DNA of 64,000 nucleotides from AP-15 sp963774345. Lineage in GTDB: Bacteria > Pseudomonadota > Alphaproteobacteria > ATCC43930 > CGMCC-115725. The notes beneath the pieces were generated by a model that was given only the letters and a program-made list of their open reading frames with translations, was not told the DNA's origin and ran no database searches. Positions within the stretch are counted from its first letter, which is position 1. Each line of letters opens with the position of its first letter. The stretch spans positions 1-64,000 of the forward strand of contig CAVZFB010000047.1 of NCBI GenBank assembly GCA_963774345.1, given 5' to 3'. Below, in pieces: positions 28,239-37,533 of the stretch. The position numbers were made by a program, and so were the translations under genes.

Positions 28239-29477
28239 TCATTGCTGCCCGCCGCTCGGTTGCGGCGTCGAGGTCGCGGTGTCCGACGTTTGCGTCTGGG
28301 TCCCGCCGCCCCCTGGAGCCACGCCGCCGGGGGCGCTCCCCGCGGGCAGCGCGCCAGCCTTGCCGCCACTGCCGAGGGTGGGCAGCGGCAGAAACGGCAG
28401 CACACCGTTGCCGCCTTGCGCCGATTTGTCGAGGATCACCTTGTTGCTGTTCTTCAGCACCTCCTCCATGGTCTCGAGGTAGAGCCGTTCGGTGGTCACG
28501 TCCTGAGCCGCCTTGAACGCGTGGAAGACCGAAAGGAAACGCGCGGCATCGCCTTGCGCGCGGGCGACGGTCGCCAGGCGATAGCCTTCGCCCTGCTGCT
28601 CGATCTGCACCGCATCGCCACGCGCCCCGGGGATGATGCCGTTGCGATAGGTCTCGGCCTCGTTGCGCAGCCGGGCTTGGTCGGCGAGCGCCGCCTGTAC
28701 GTCGCGAAACGCGTCGATGACCTCGGCAGGCGGGTCGACCCGCTGTAGCTGCAGCTGAGTGATCTGGATCCCGGCGCTGTAGCTGTCGAGGATCGACTGC
28801 AGCAATTGGCGGGTGTCGGCCTCGATCTTGGCTCGCCCTTCGGCCAGCGCCTGGGCGATCGGGGTTTCGCCGACGACCTCGCGCATCGCGCTTTCGGCGG
28901 CCGATTTGACCGTCAGCTCCGGGTCGCGGATGTTGAACAGATACGCCTTGGCGTCATCGATCACCCAGAAGACGGTAAAGTTGATGTCGACGATATTCTC
29001 GTCGCCGGTTAGCATCAGCGCCTCTTCCGGCACCTGGCGTACCCCGGCCTGGCCGAGCTCGCTGGTGGCGGAACGGAAACCGATCTCGGTGCGGTTGACC
29101 CGGGTGACGCTCGGCGTCAGCACCGTCTCGATCGGGCTCGGCAGATGATAGTTAAGCCCGGGCTGGGTCGTGCGGTTGTAGGCGCCAAAGCGCAGCACGA
29201 TCCCGACCTCGTCGGGCAGCACCCGATAGAAGCCGCTTGCCAGCCAGATCACGACGACGGCGAGGATGACGATGGCGATCCCGGTGCCGGTGCCGAACCC
29301 GCCCGGCATCAGGCGGCGGATCCGGTCCTGGCCGCGCCGCAGCATGTCTTCGAAATCCGGCGGATAGGGCCCGCGCCGCCCGGGGCCGCCGCCATTATTG
29401 CGGGGACCACCGCCCCACGGGCCGCCGCCGCGAGGACCGCCGCCCCACGGGCCTCCCCCCTGACTTAGCCAAAACAT
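28239..29477 (-). CDS. hflK: FtsH protease modulator HflK
   Basis: A 412-residue SPFH partner of HflC. It begins with a Gly/Pro/Trp-rich cytoplasmic tail (MFWLSQGGGPWGGGPRGGGP), followed by DFEDMLRRGQDRIRRLMPGG, one span, and the band-7 domain with FYRVLPDEVGIVLRFGAY and QRVDPPAEVIDAFRDVQAAL. The C terminus is Pro/Gly-rich. ATG 29477 is preferred; the upstream extension of the frame is low-quality GC-rich reading. It is the first gene of the hflK-hflC-DUF2065-tatBC block. Confidence 0.95.
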   Translation of the reverse strand: MFWLSQGGGPWGGGPRGGGPWGGGPRNNGGGPGRRGPYPPDFEDMLRRGQDRIRRLMPGGFGTGTGIAIVILAVVVIWLASGFYRVLPDEVGIVLRFGAYNRTTQPGLNYHLPSPIETVLTPSVTRVNRTEIGFRSATSELGQAGVRQVPEEALMLTGDENIVDINFTVFWVIDDAKAYLFNIRDPELTVKSAAESAMREVVGETPIAQALAEGRAKIEADTRQLLQSILDSYSAGIQITQLQLQRVDPPAEVIDAFRDVQAALADQARLRNEAETYRNGIIPGARGDAVQIEQQGEGYRLATVARAQGDAARFLSVFHAFKAAQDVTTERLYLETMEEVLKNSNKVILDKSAQGGNGVLPFLPLPTLGSGGKAGALPAGSAPGGVAPGGGGTQTQTSDTATSTPQPSGGQQ

Positions 29478-29793
29478 CGGCCGTGAACCTTTCCGCGCCG
29501 TTGGGTCGGCCCGAGCTCGGCTTGGCTGCGGTCTCCGAGAGCGCGGCGCACGAGACGCCCGACCCGATAGAGGGCGGGTGCGGGTGTTGTCAAGCAGAGC
29601 CGGCAGCCCCAAATCCGCTTTGGCCGGCTGAACTCGCTGATCGGTCGCGTCGGATCGGCTGATCCTCGCTGTGATCGTACCCTCAGCCTATTGTGCCGAC
29701 TATCGGATTTGGCCGGCGGATCGGTCTGCCGCACGGACGCGGACCCGACGACCGCGTTATCCAGATTTCGCCCGCCGCGGGCTGGGGAGTGAG
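29478..29793. other. Divergent intergenic region between hflK and mrp
   Basis: 316 bp with no supported gene. It must hold the promoters for hflK (minus) and mrp (plus). No close -35/-10 pair or operator could be picked out by eye. Confidence 0.5.
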
Positions 29794-30933
29794 ATGGCCG
29801 CAATCACCGAACAACAGATCCTCGACGCCCTCTCGACGGTTTCCGATCCCGATCGCGGCGGCGACATCGTCTCGCTCGGCATGGTCTCGGGGATGGCGAT
29901 CCGTGACGGCAACGTCGCTTTTTCAATCGAGGTCGAGCCCGAGCGAGGGCCGCGGCTGGAACCGCTGCGCAAAGCCGCCGAAAAGGCGGTCGAGGCGCTG
30001 CCCGATGTGCTCTCGGTCACCGCGGTGCTGACCGCGCAGGCCGCTCCCCGCGGGCGCGTCGCGCCCCAGCCGGCCGCCGCCCCGCCCGGCCGCCCCGCCC
30101 CGCACGCCGCCAACCGAATGCAGCGCGGCGCCGTCCCCGGGGTCGGAGCCATCGTCGCGGTCGCTTCGGGCAAAGGTGGGGTCGGCAAGTCGACCGTCGC
30201 CGCCAATCTGGCGCTGGCGCTGAAGGCGAACGGGCTGAGCGTCGGCGTGCTCGACGCCGATATTTACGGTCCCTCGATGCCGCGGATGCTGGGGATCTCC
30301 GGCCGGCCGTCTTCGCCCGACGGCAAGCGGCTGACGCCGATGGAAAATTATGGGCTGCGCTGCATGTCGATGGGATTTCTCGTGCCCGAGGACAAGCCGA
30401 TGATCTGGCGCGGGCCAATGGTCATGAGCGCTCTGCAGCAGATGCTGCGCGAGGTCAACTGGGGCGATCTCGACATCATGGTCGTCGACATGCCGCCCGG
30501 CACTGGCGACGCGCAGCTGACCATGGCCCAGCAGGTGCCGCTCGCCGGCGCGGTCATCGTCTCGACCCCGCAGGACATTGCCCTGCTCGACGCGCGCAAG
30601 GGGCTCAACATGTTCCGCCAGGTCGAGGTGCCGGTGCTCGGCATCATCGAGAACATGAGCTATTTCCTGTGCCCGCATTGCGGCGGCCGCAGCGAGATCT
30701 TCAGCCACGGCGGCGCCCGCCTCGAGGCCGAGCGCCTCGGCACCGAGTTTCTCGGCGAGGTTCCGCTCGACCTGCAGATTCGCGAGACCTCGGACAGCGG
30801 CCATCCGATCACCGTCTCCGACCCCGACAACCCGCATTCTCTTGTCTTCCGCGCCATCGCCGCGCGCATCTGGGAAAAAATCGCCGGCGCCGACGCCGTA
30901 GGCCGCGCCCCACCCCGCATCGTCATCGAATAA
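29794..30933 (+). CDS. mrp: Mrp/ApbC (NBP35-type) iron-sulfur carrier ATPase
   Basis: About 379 residues. The N-terminal DUF59/MIP18 domain (ITEQQILDALSTVSDPDRGG, ~5-95) is followed by a linker rich in Pro/Ala. A deviant Walker A P-loop (VASGKGGVGKSTVAANLALA, ~130-149), LDADIYGPSMPRMLG, VVDMPPGTGDAQL and the cluster-binding CxxC in YFLCPHCGG (~291-295) follow. The family carries and transfers [4Fe-4S] clusters in the cytoplasm. GGGGAG lies 5 nt before ATG 29794. Confidence 0.95.
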   Translation: MAAITEQQILDALSTVSDPDRGGDIVSLGMVSGMAIRDGNVAFSIEVEPERGPRLEPLRKAAEKAVEALPDVLSVTAVLTAQAAPRGRVAPQPAAAPPGRPAPHAANRMQRGAVPGVGAIVAVASGKGGVGKSTVAANLALALKANGLSVGVLDADIYGPSMPRMLGISGRPSSPDGKRLTPMENYGLRCMSMGFLVPEDKPMIWRGPMVMSALQQMLREVNWGDLDIMVVDMPPGTGDAQLTMAQQVPLAGAVIVSTPQDIALLDARKGLNMFRQVEVPVLGIIENMSYFLCPHCGGRSEIFSHGGARLEAERLGTEFLGEVPLDLQIRETSDSGHPITVSDPDNPHSLVFRAIAARIWEKIAGADAVGRAPPRIVIE

Positions 30934-31053
30934 CCGCACGGCACAATGAAGGCGCCGCCACGGCCGAGCGCGTCGAAAGATGCATAACCTGTCTTCTGGA
31001 AACCGGGCGTGGCCGTAAACTAGCCGTCACGGATGCCCCTGGAAGTGGGATTT

Positions 31054-31764
31054 TTACTTGCCGGGGCAAGCTCCTGGATCGCCTTCAGGGTCGTTGTGTT
31101 CGGCGCAAATGTTTATTTCCGGTGGGTTCGACCCGTTTGTATCGTTTACGGTAAAGCAGAACGTTTGTGATCTATGACACCCGAAGACGTCATGATAATT
31201 TATTTTACCCCACATCCAAAAGCGAACAGTTTTTTGTTTCGTGATAGCGTCAAACAACGGCTGTACAATTTCCAGGCGTGACACAATGTTGACTGCGTTC
31301 CCAGGCGAGAGCGATACCCTACTTGCCTCTCCCTCTGCGGGTTTCGTGGGGATTAAGGGTTGGCCTTTTGGCCAGGGATACGCCCGAACCTCATTATACT
31401 CGTCCGCCTGTACGTCCAACGCAGGAGTTTGCCCGCTGGCTTGGATTAGTACTGAAGCGGTGACTTGTTTTCCTAGTTCAAGAGGGGTGCGGCTCGCCGT
31501 TATTGATAAATAGGATCGTAACCTGATCCGTGCTTCGTTTTGGAATGCGCGTAATTGGTGGTCGGCATTACTGTGGGAGTCGATCATTTCCTCATATGTG
31601 ATGACTACCAATCCCAAGGTTCCCACTGCCAACATAAGCGTGGCGAGACTTGTGATCCCCTCATGTCCGAACCTAACCGCAAATCCCAAAGCGAGGATCA
31701 TTGCGAAGACACCCAGGAATCCGGCACCCAGCAGCGATAACGGGTACATCACATCAAAGCGCAA
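31054..31764 (-). CDS. Hypothetical membrane protein, low-GC orphan
   Basis: 236 residues. Two N-terminal spans (LSLLGAGFLGVFAMILALGF and LATLMLAVGTLGLVVITYEE) are followed by an outward or cytoplasmic domain of ~170 residues with RAFQNEARIRLRSYLSI and ALDVQADEYNEVRAYPWPKG. It ends in a cysteine-containing tail (DVFGCHRSQTFCFTV, EINICAEHNDPEGDPGACPG). No family recognised. Composition is clearly less GC-rich than both neighbours, which suggests horizontal acquisition. Confidence 0.72.
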   Translation of the reverse strand: MRFDVMYPLSLLGAGFLGVFAMILALGFAVRFGHEGITSLATLMLAVGTLGLVVITYEEMIDSHSNADHQLRAFQNEARIRLRSYLSITASRTPLELGKQVTASVLIQASGQTPALDVQADEYNEVRAYPWPKGQPLIPTKPAEGEASRVSLSPGNAVNIVSRLEIVQPLFDAITKQKTVRFWMWGKINYHDVFGCHRSQTFCFTVNDTNGSNPPEINICAEHNDPEGDPGACPGK

Positions 31765-32100
31765 CCCGCTGAACCGGTTTGGCCCGAGGGGGCGGGCACA
31801 AAATTCCTCCTCCTTGCGCCTGGCGGCACGTCGGCCTGCTCATCCATGGAGCATCTACATCTTGTGATCGGCGCAGTCACGCGCACCCTGTCAAAAGTCG
31901 TATAAACTCCATTGTGGCAACCGTTTAGAGGTCGTCGCGAAGTCGCTGCCGCAACCTTTTAGTCCTCGGGGAACGATTCGCGGTTTTGACTTGGTTTTCA
32001 GCGGGCGATGTGGGGCAGTGAATAATCGCTCGGCCAAAAATTACTTGCTCTGCCGCGACACAAGATATTGACGGGATCAGAGCCGGTGCCGACCGGGGGC
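31765..32100. other. Intergenic, nothing recognised
   Basis: 336 bp between the orphan membrane protein and thyX, both on the minus strand. Mixed composition with an AT-richer half toward the orphan gene. No convincing ORF, RNA or terminator seen. Confidence 0.5.
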
Positions 32101-33135
32101 TCAGGTCGGGCGGCCGAGCAGGGACATTAGCTCGCGCCATTCGCGGGGGGAAAGGTTGCTAGAGGCTTGGTCGACGGGTTCGCCGGCGAAGAGGCGGCGG
32201 ATTACGGCCAGGCTGGTGGCGGAGATCGTGGCGGCGTTCATCCGATATTCGAGAAAGGAGGCGTAGGTCATCGGGACCCAGCGCTTCACGGTGTCGAGCA
32301 TCGCCTCGGCATAGGCGCGGATCTCATATTGCGCATGCGGATCGGCGCGCAACGACAGGAAATGCAACAGGTTGTGGAGGTCGGTCTTCCAGTACCATTG
32401 GGTGTAAACATTTGCCGATAGAACCAGCCGTGCGAGTTCGCGTGCTAGTCCCTGTCGTCTTGAATCTACGATATTTCCAGCCGCGTCTTCGTTAAGGAGT
32501 TTCGCATAAAGCGAATAATCATGTTCGGCCTCTCTTTTGAACCAGTCCAGTACCTCCCTCGCCTCCTCAGGAGGAAGGATTTGCTCTCGTCCTTGCCGAT
32601 TGCTTCTAGATTGCGCAGCAAGATCGCGCGGTTGAGAAAATTTTGTTTTGGGAAAAAGGTCAGGTTGTCCTTGCACCGCGACCTGTTCGATTCGTCTTTC
32701 ACTACGTCGTGTTTGCAGAAAATCGAAATCAGGAATATAGAACTCCTTGTCGAGGACTGAATAGCGCGCTGAATATTCGTTGACGTTGGCCGTGCGGTGA
32801 CGGATCCACTGCCGGGCAACGAAGATCGGCAGTTTGACGTGGTACTTGATCTCGCACATTTCGAACGGGGTCGTGTGGCGGTGCCGTATCAAATAGTTGA
32901 TCAGCCCCTGATCCTCGCTGACCCGCTTGGTGCCGCGGCCGTAGGAAACGCGCGCCGCCTGCACCACCGCCGCATCGTCGCCCATGTAATCGATGACCCG
33001 GACAAAGCCGTGATCGAGCACCGGGATTTCCTGATAGAGGATCTGCTCAAGCTCCGGTACTGTCGCACGGTGCGTCTTATGTTTCGCTCCGCGTGCCTGA
33101 GCAATTTCCACCTGTTGTTCGCGGCTTAGCGCCAT
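32101..33135 (-). CDS. thyX: Flavin-dependent thymidylate synthase with an internal insertion
   Basis: A 344-residue FAD enzyme that makes dTMP from dUMP with methylene-tetrahydrofolate. The diagnostic RHR-x7-S motif is RHRTANVNEYS (~112-122); ARVSYGRGTKRVSEDQGLI and YQWIRHR-type context support it. GGAGGG precedes ATG 33135. Between SVLDKEFYIP and DLAAQSRSNRQGRE there are ~30 residues (DFDFLQTRRSERRIEQVAVQ and on to KTKFSQPR) not usual in close homologues. The stretch around it (~32.42-32.77 kb) is visibly less GC-rich than both ends of the gene, as if a segment had been exchanged or inserted. The frame is open throughout. Confidence 0.93.
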   Translation of the reverse strand: MALSREQQVEIAQARGAKHKTHRATVPELEQILYQEIPVLDHGFVRVIDYMGDDAAVVQAARVSYGRGTKRVSEDQGLINYLIRHRHTTPFEMCEIKYHVKLPIFVARQWIRHRTANVNEYSARYSVLDKEFYIPDFDFLQTRRSERRIEQVAVQGQPDLFPKTKFSQPRDLAAQSRSNRQGREQILPPEEAREVLDWFKREAEHDYSLYAKLLNEDAAGNIVDSRRQGLARELARLVLSANVYTQWYWKTDLHNLLHFLSLRADPHAQYEIRAYAEAMLDTVKRWVPMTYASFLEYRMNAATISATSLAVIRRLFAGEPVDQASSNLSPREWRELMSLLGRPT

Positions 33136-33279
33136 CAACCCTCCTCGGCGGCGGCTCTCCTCCCCGGGACTTGATCCCAGGATCCCTGCCGGCGTTTTGC
33201 CGGTAGTCCGATCCTACAAGGGGGCTAGCCCGAACGCGATTGCGTTTGCGCTCGAAGCATCCTATATCGGTGTGGTCGG

Positions 33280-33590
33280 TCTACCGACTATGGCGATACA
33301 CGGCTTGCGAAATAAGCGTTGCGGACCCGGGGGCAGTACCCGGCGCCTCCACCACTCTCCGCCGGCCCCCGCGAAGGCGAATCGGGCTGGCGGCTCACGG
33401 GGGCGAAACAGGCTCGACGCGCGTGGTAAAGGTAAGATCCGTCGCCCGGCATGATACCACCGATATCGGGTCATAACCTAGATGCGAACGATAACTTCGC
33501 AACAGAGGCGCTCGCGGCCTAACCCTTAACGGGGTAAAAGCCTAAAGCAAATCGCGGTCCGAGGGGCACCGGGCAACAGAAGCCCCTCAC
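33280..33590 (+). ncRNA. ssrA: Circularly permuted two-piece tmRNA
   Basis: tmRNA rescues stalled ribosomes and tags the peptide for proteolysis. The acceptor piece comes first, with T-arm region GGACCCGGGGGCAGTACCCGG and the 3' end CGCCTCCACCA ending at 33354. After a ~44-nt intervening loop the coding piece begins at 33399 with GGGGGCG, which pairs with CGCCTCC to form the acceptor stem, then GAAACAGGCTCGACG. The tag frame (33484-33522) encodes ANDNFATEALAA and TAA. This gene order is the permuted form known in alphaproteobacteria. The 5' limit of the acceptor piece and the 3' limit of the coding piece are approximate; GAGGGGC/GCCCCTC at ~33561-33588 is the last clear helix. Confidence 0.93.
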
Positions 33591-33629
33591 TCGCCTTGTC
33601 CGCCACCCCATGCCAGCGAGCCGCCGAGT

Positions 33630-34100
33630 ATGGCCCAGGATCTCTTTCGCTATGACAAGATGGTCGAGACGGCGCTGCGCGGCGTCGCGCGCCAGGCGCT
33701 GACGATCGCCGCGCGCGACGGTCTGCCCGGCGACCATCACTTCTACGTCACCTTTCGCAGTACGGATCCCGGGGTCGTATTGCCGCCGCAGCTCTTGGCC
33801 AAGTTTCCCGAAGAAATGACGATCGTGCTGCAGCATCAGTTCTGGGGCCTTGAGGTCGGGGACGAAGCCTTTTCCGTGTCGCTGAGTTTCAGTGGCCGGG
33901 TGGAACGGCTGACCATTCCGCTCGCCGCGATCACCAGCTTTGCCGACCCATCGGTCAAATTCGGTCTCCAATTCGCGACGCCGGTGGAAGCGCCGGTCGA
34001 AGAGGCCAAGCTTCCCGCCGCGCTGCCGCCCGCCGAGACCGCGCCGCCAGCGCGACCGGCCGCGGAAATCGTCACCCTCGACCGGTTTCGGAAACGCTAG
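33630..34100 (+). CDS. sspB: SspB-like ClpXP adaptor
   Basis: 156 residues. It matches the alphaproteobacterial SspB family (stringent starvation protein B, DUF1321-type): YDKMVETALRGVARQALTIA, then HHFYVTFRSTDPGVVLPPQL, QHQFWGLEVGDEAFSVSLSF and VERLTIPLAAITSFADPSV. A flexible Pro/Ala linker leads to a short C-terminal tail VTLDRFRKR that should bind ClpX. SspB holds ssrA-tagged proteins and hands them to ClpXP. It starts ~40 nt after the tmRNA gene, on the same strand, which places tag and tag-reader together. Confidence 0.93.
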   Translation: MAQDLFRYDKMVETALRGVARQALTIAARDGLPGDHHFYVTFRSTDPGVVLPPQLLAKFPEEMTIVLQHQFWGLEVGDEAFSVSLSFSGRVERLTIPLAAITSFADPSVKFGLQFATPVEAPVEEAKLPAALPPAETAPPARPAAEIVTLDRFRKR

Positions 34101-34163
34101 CGTTTGCTTGACGCGGGCTCACAAACGGCGATCCTGCGACCGAATTCGATTGCGGAGCGACGG

Positions 34164-35800
<1,637 letters not shown>

Positions 35801-35871
35801 CCGGGCAGGATGCGAGGCGGCCGATTGGCGCAGGACGCGGGACTGCCGCAAGATGAATTGGCGGCTGCTCG

Positions 35872-36373
35872 GTGCGCGGCGAGAAGGGCGCCTGGGAGGC
35901 GTTCGTCCGGCGCTATGCCGGGCTGGTCGTCGCCGCCGTGCGCGGCGTCGCGCGCGATCCCGGCGAGGTCGAGGATTTGACCCAGGAGGTCTTTCTGCGC
36001 CTGTGCAAGAACGATTTCCGGCTGCTGCGCAGCTATGACCCGGCGCGGGCCGGGCTCTCGACCTGGATCACGATCGTCGCCCGCAGCACCGCGCGCGACG
36101 CGCTGCGCCGGCATCGGCCGGTCGCGGTGCCGATCGACGCGGTGCCCGAAGTCGCGGCTCGCGGTCGACCCGGTCGAGCCGGTGCGCAAGCTCAAGCTGC
36201 CGGAGGCGCTGCTGTCGCCGCGGCAGCGCGAAATCCTGTCCATGCTCTATGATCGCGACATGGAGGTGGCGGAGATCGCCGCCGCGCTCGGCATCGACCC
36301 GCAAACCGTCCGCAGCGCGCATCACAAGGCGATGCTCAAGTTGCGCGCCCATTTCAAAGCCAAAGCCGAATGA
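35872..36373 (+). pseudogene. ECF-type RNA polymerase sigma factor, one frameshift as sequenced
   Basis: Region 2 is readable from GTG 35872: RGEKGAWEAFVRRYAGLVVA, DPGEVEDLTQEVFLRLCKND and LSTWITIVARSTARDALRR. After VPIDAVPEVAA an extra base near 36160 moves the frame. Region 4 then follows as LLSPRQREILSMLYDRDMEV, AEIAAALGIDPQTVRSAHHK and MLKLRAHF to TGA 36373. With one base removed it is a normal ~165-residue ECF sigma factor. An anti-sigma-like gene and a periplasmic sensor-like gene follow, the standard module. The indel is part of the cluster that also breaks the upstream fumarase gene. Confidence 0.85.
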
Positions 36374-36443
36374 GCGAACAAGCCAAAAGGTTTCGGGGAT
36401 GCGGGTCGCCCCGTCGGCGTAAATATCCGCAGAGACAGGTGCG

Positions 36444-37007
36444 ATGAGCCGAACCAGCGAAGAAGCCGGAAATTCGGGGGAGTTCGAACGAGAGCGCTCG
36501 TTGTGGCGTCGCTGCCAATCGGCTGACGCCCCGATGGACGAGGCGGCGCACTTTCTCGATCTTGCCGCCTTCGCCGAAGGGCTCCTCGACGAGGAGGAAC
36601 ACGACCGGGTTGCTGCCGACCTCGCCGCCGATCCGGTCGCAACCGCCGACGTTGCCGCCGCGCTGGCGCTCGGCGGCGGCCTCGCCGCCCTGCCGGCGGA
36701 AACCGGGCGCATCATCGCCCGGGCGAGCGCCCTGGTCTCCGCAGCACCATCGGAGCCGGGGCTTGTGCTGCCGTTCCGCGCATTGCCGGCGCACCGCCGC
36801 ACCCTGCAGGGTTTGGCCCAGTGGGGTAGTCTTGCCGCGGCAATCGCGGTGACGAGCTGGCTCGGCTTCGCCATGGGCAGCGGCGCATCTCTCGACCTCA
36901 GTCAGCCCCGCCAGCAGAGCCAGGTCGGCGTCGACAGTCTTCTGCCGGAAGTGCTCGACCCGACGACCGGCTTCCTGCGCGATCTCGGCGAAGGCCAGCA
37001 GACGTGA
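36444..37007 (+). CDS. Probable membrane-bound anti-sigma factor
   Basis: 187 residues with no strong sequence signature. The cytoplasmic N-terminal part has an acidic helical segment (ADAPMDEAAHFLDLAAFAEG, LLDEEEHDRVAADLAADPVA) of the kind found in anti-sigma domains. One span follows near GLAQWGSLAAAIAVTSWLGF (~125-145), then a short periplasmic tail. Assignment rests on topology and position directly after an ECF sigma gene. Its TGA overlaps the GTG of the next gene, so the two are coupled. Confidence 0.65.
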   Translation: MSRTSEEAGNSGEFERERSLWRRCQSADAPMDEAAHFLDLAAFAEGLLDEEEHDRVAADLAADPVATADVAAALALGGGLAALPAETGRIIARASALVSAAPSEPGLVLPFRALPAHRRTLQGLAQWGSLAAAIAVTSWLGFAMGSGASLDLSQPRQQSQVGVDSLLPEVLDPTTGFLRDLGEGQQT

Positions 37008-37510
37008 CTGTCGTTCAGGCGGCCACCGGCCGCGGAATGCGATTTCATCTGCTGAAGGTGCTGTTGGCGCTGTCTCTGGCGCTCAATCTGTTCTTCGTCG
37101 TCGGTGCCCTGTGGATCCGCATTCACGCTCCACCACCGACAATCAGCCCCGAGCAGCGACTCGAGGACATGGCCGGCGAACTCGGGCTCAACCCGCAGCA
37201 AAAGACCGCCTTCGCCCATTATTCGCAAGCCATGCGCGAGCGAATGCAATCAATGCGCGATGCAGTTCGGCCGCAGGTCGCCAAGGCCTGGTCCGAGGTG
37301 GCCAAGCCCCAGGCGGACGAGACCAATGTCATGCAGCTGCTCGACGCGGCCGCGCAGACGCGGCGTCACTTCGTTCACGATCTGACGAGCACAACCCTGG
37401 CATTCTTGGCGACGTTGTCGCCTGAGCAGCGGACCAAATTTGTCACTCTGATCCACCAGGGACCGCGCCCCTGGTCGCCGCCGCGAGGCGATCACGACGA
37501 CGCCCGGTAG
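37004..37510 (+). CDS. Membrane-anchored periplasmic sensor, heavy-metal-resistance/CpxP-like
   Basis: 168 residues: an N-terminal anchor (LLKVLLALSLALNLFFVVGA) and a helical periplasmic domain, TISPEQRLEDMAGELGLNPQ, QKTAFAHYSQAMRERMQSMR and LAFLATLSPEQRTKFVTLIH. The repeated LxPxQ pattern is that of the Metal_resist/CpxP/Spy group. In CnrYXH-type systems such a protein signals to the anti-sigma factor. A starting GTG overlaps the upstream gene's stop (GTGA). It ends 24 nt before the convergent RND operon. Confidence 0.72.
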   Translation: MTVVQAATGRGMRFHLLKVLLALSLALNLFFVVGALWIRIHAPPPTISPEQRLEDMAGELGLNPQQKTAFAHYSQAMRERMQSMRDAVRPQVAKAWSEVAKPQADETNVMQLLDAAAQTRRHFVHDLTSTTLAFLATLSPEQRTKFVTLIHQGPRPWSPPRGDHDDAR

Positions 37511-37533
37511 ATAGTCCCATATCAGCGACACCG

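Noticed and set aside
33561..33590. Hairpin GAGGGGC/GCCCCTC as an intrinsic terminator of tmRNA
   Set aside because: No U-run follows the stem; it is better read as part of the tmRNA structure or a processing stem.
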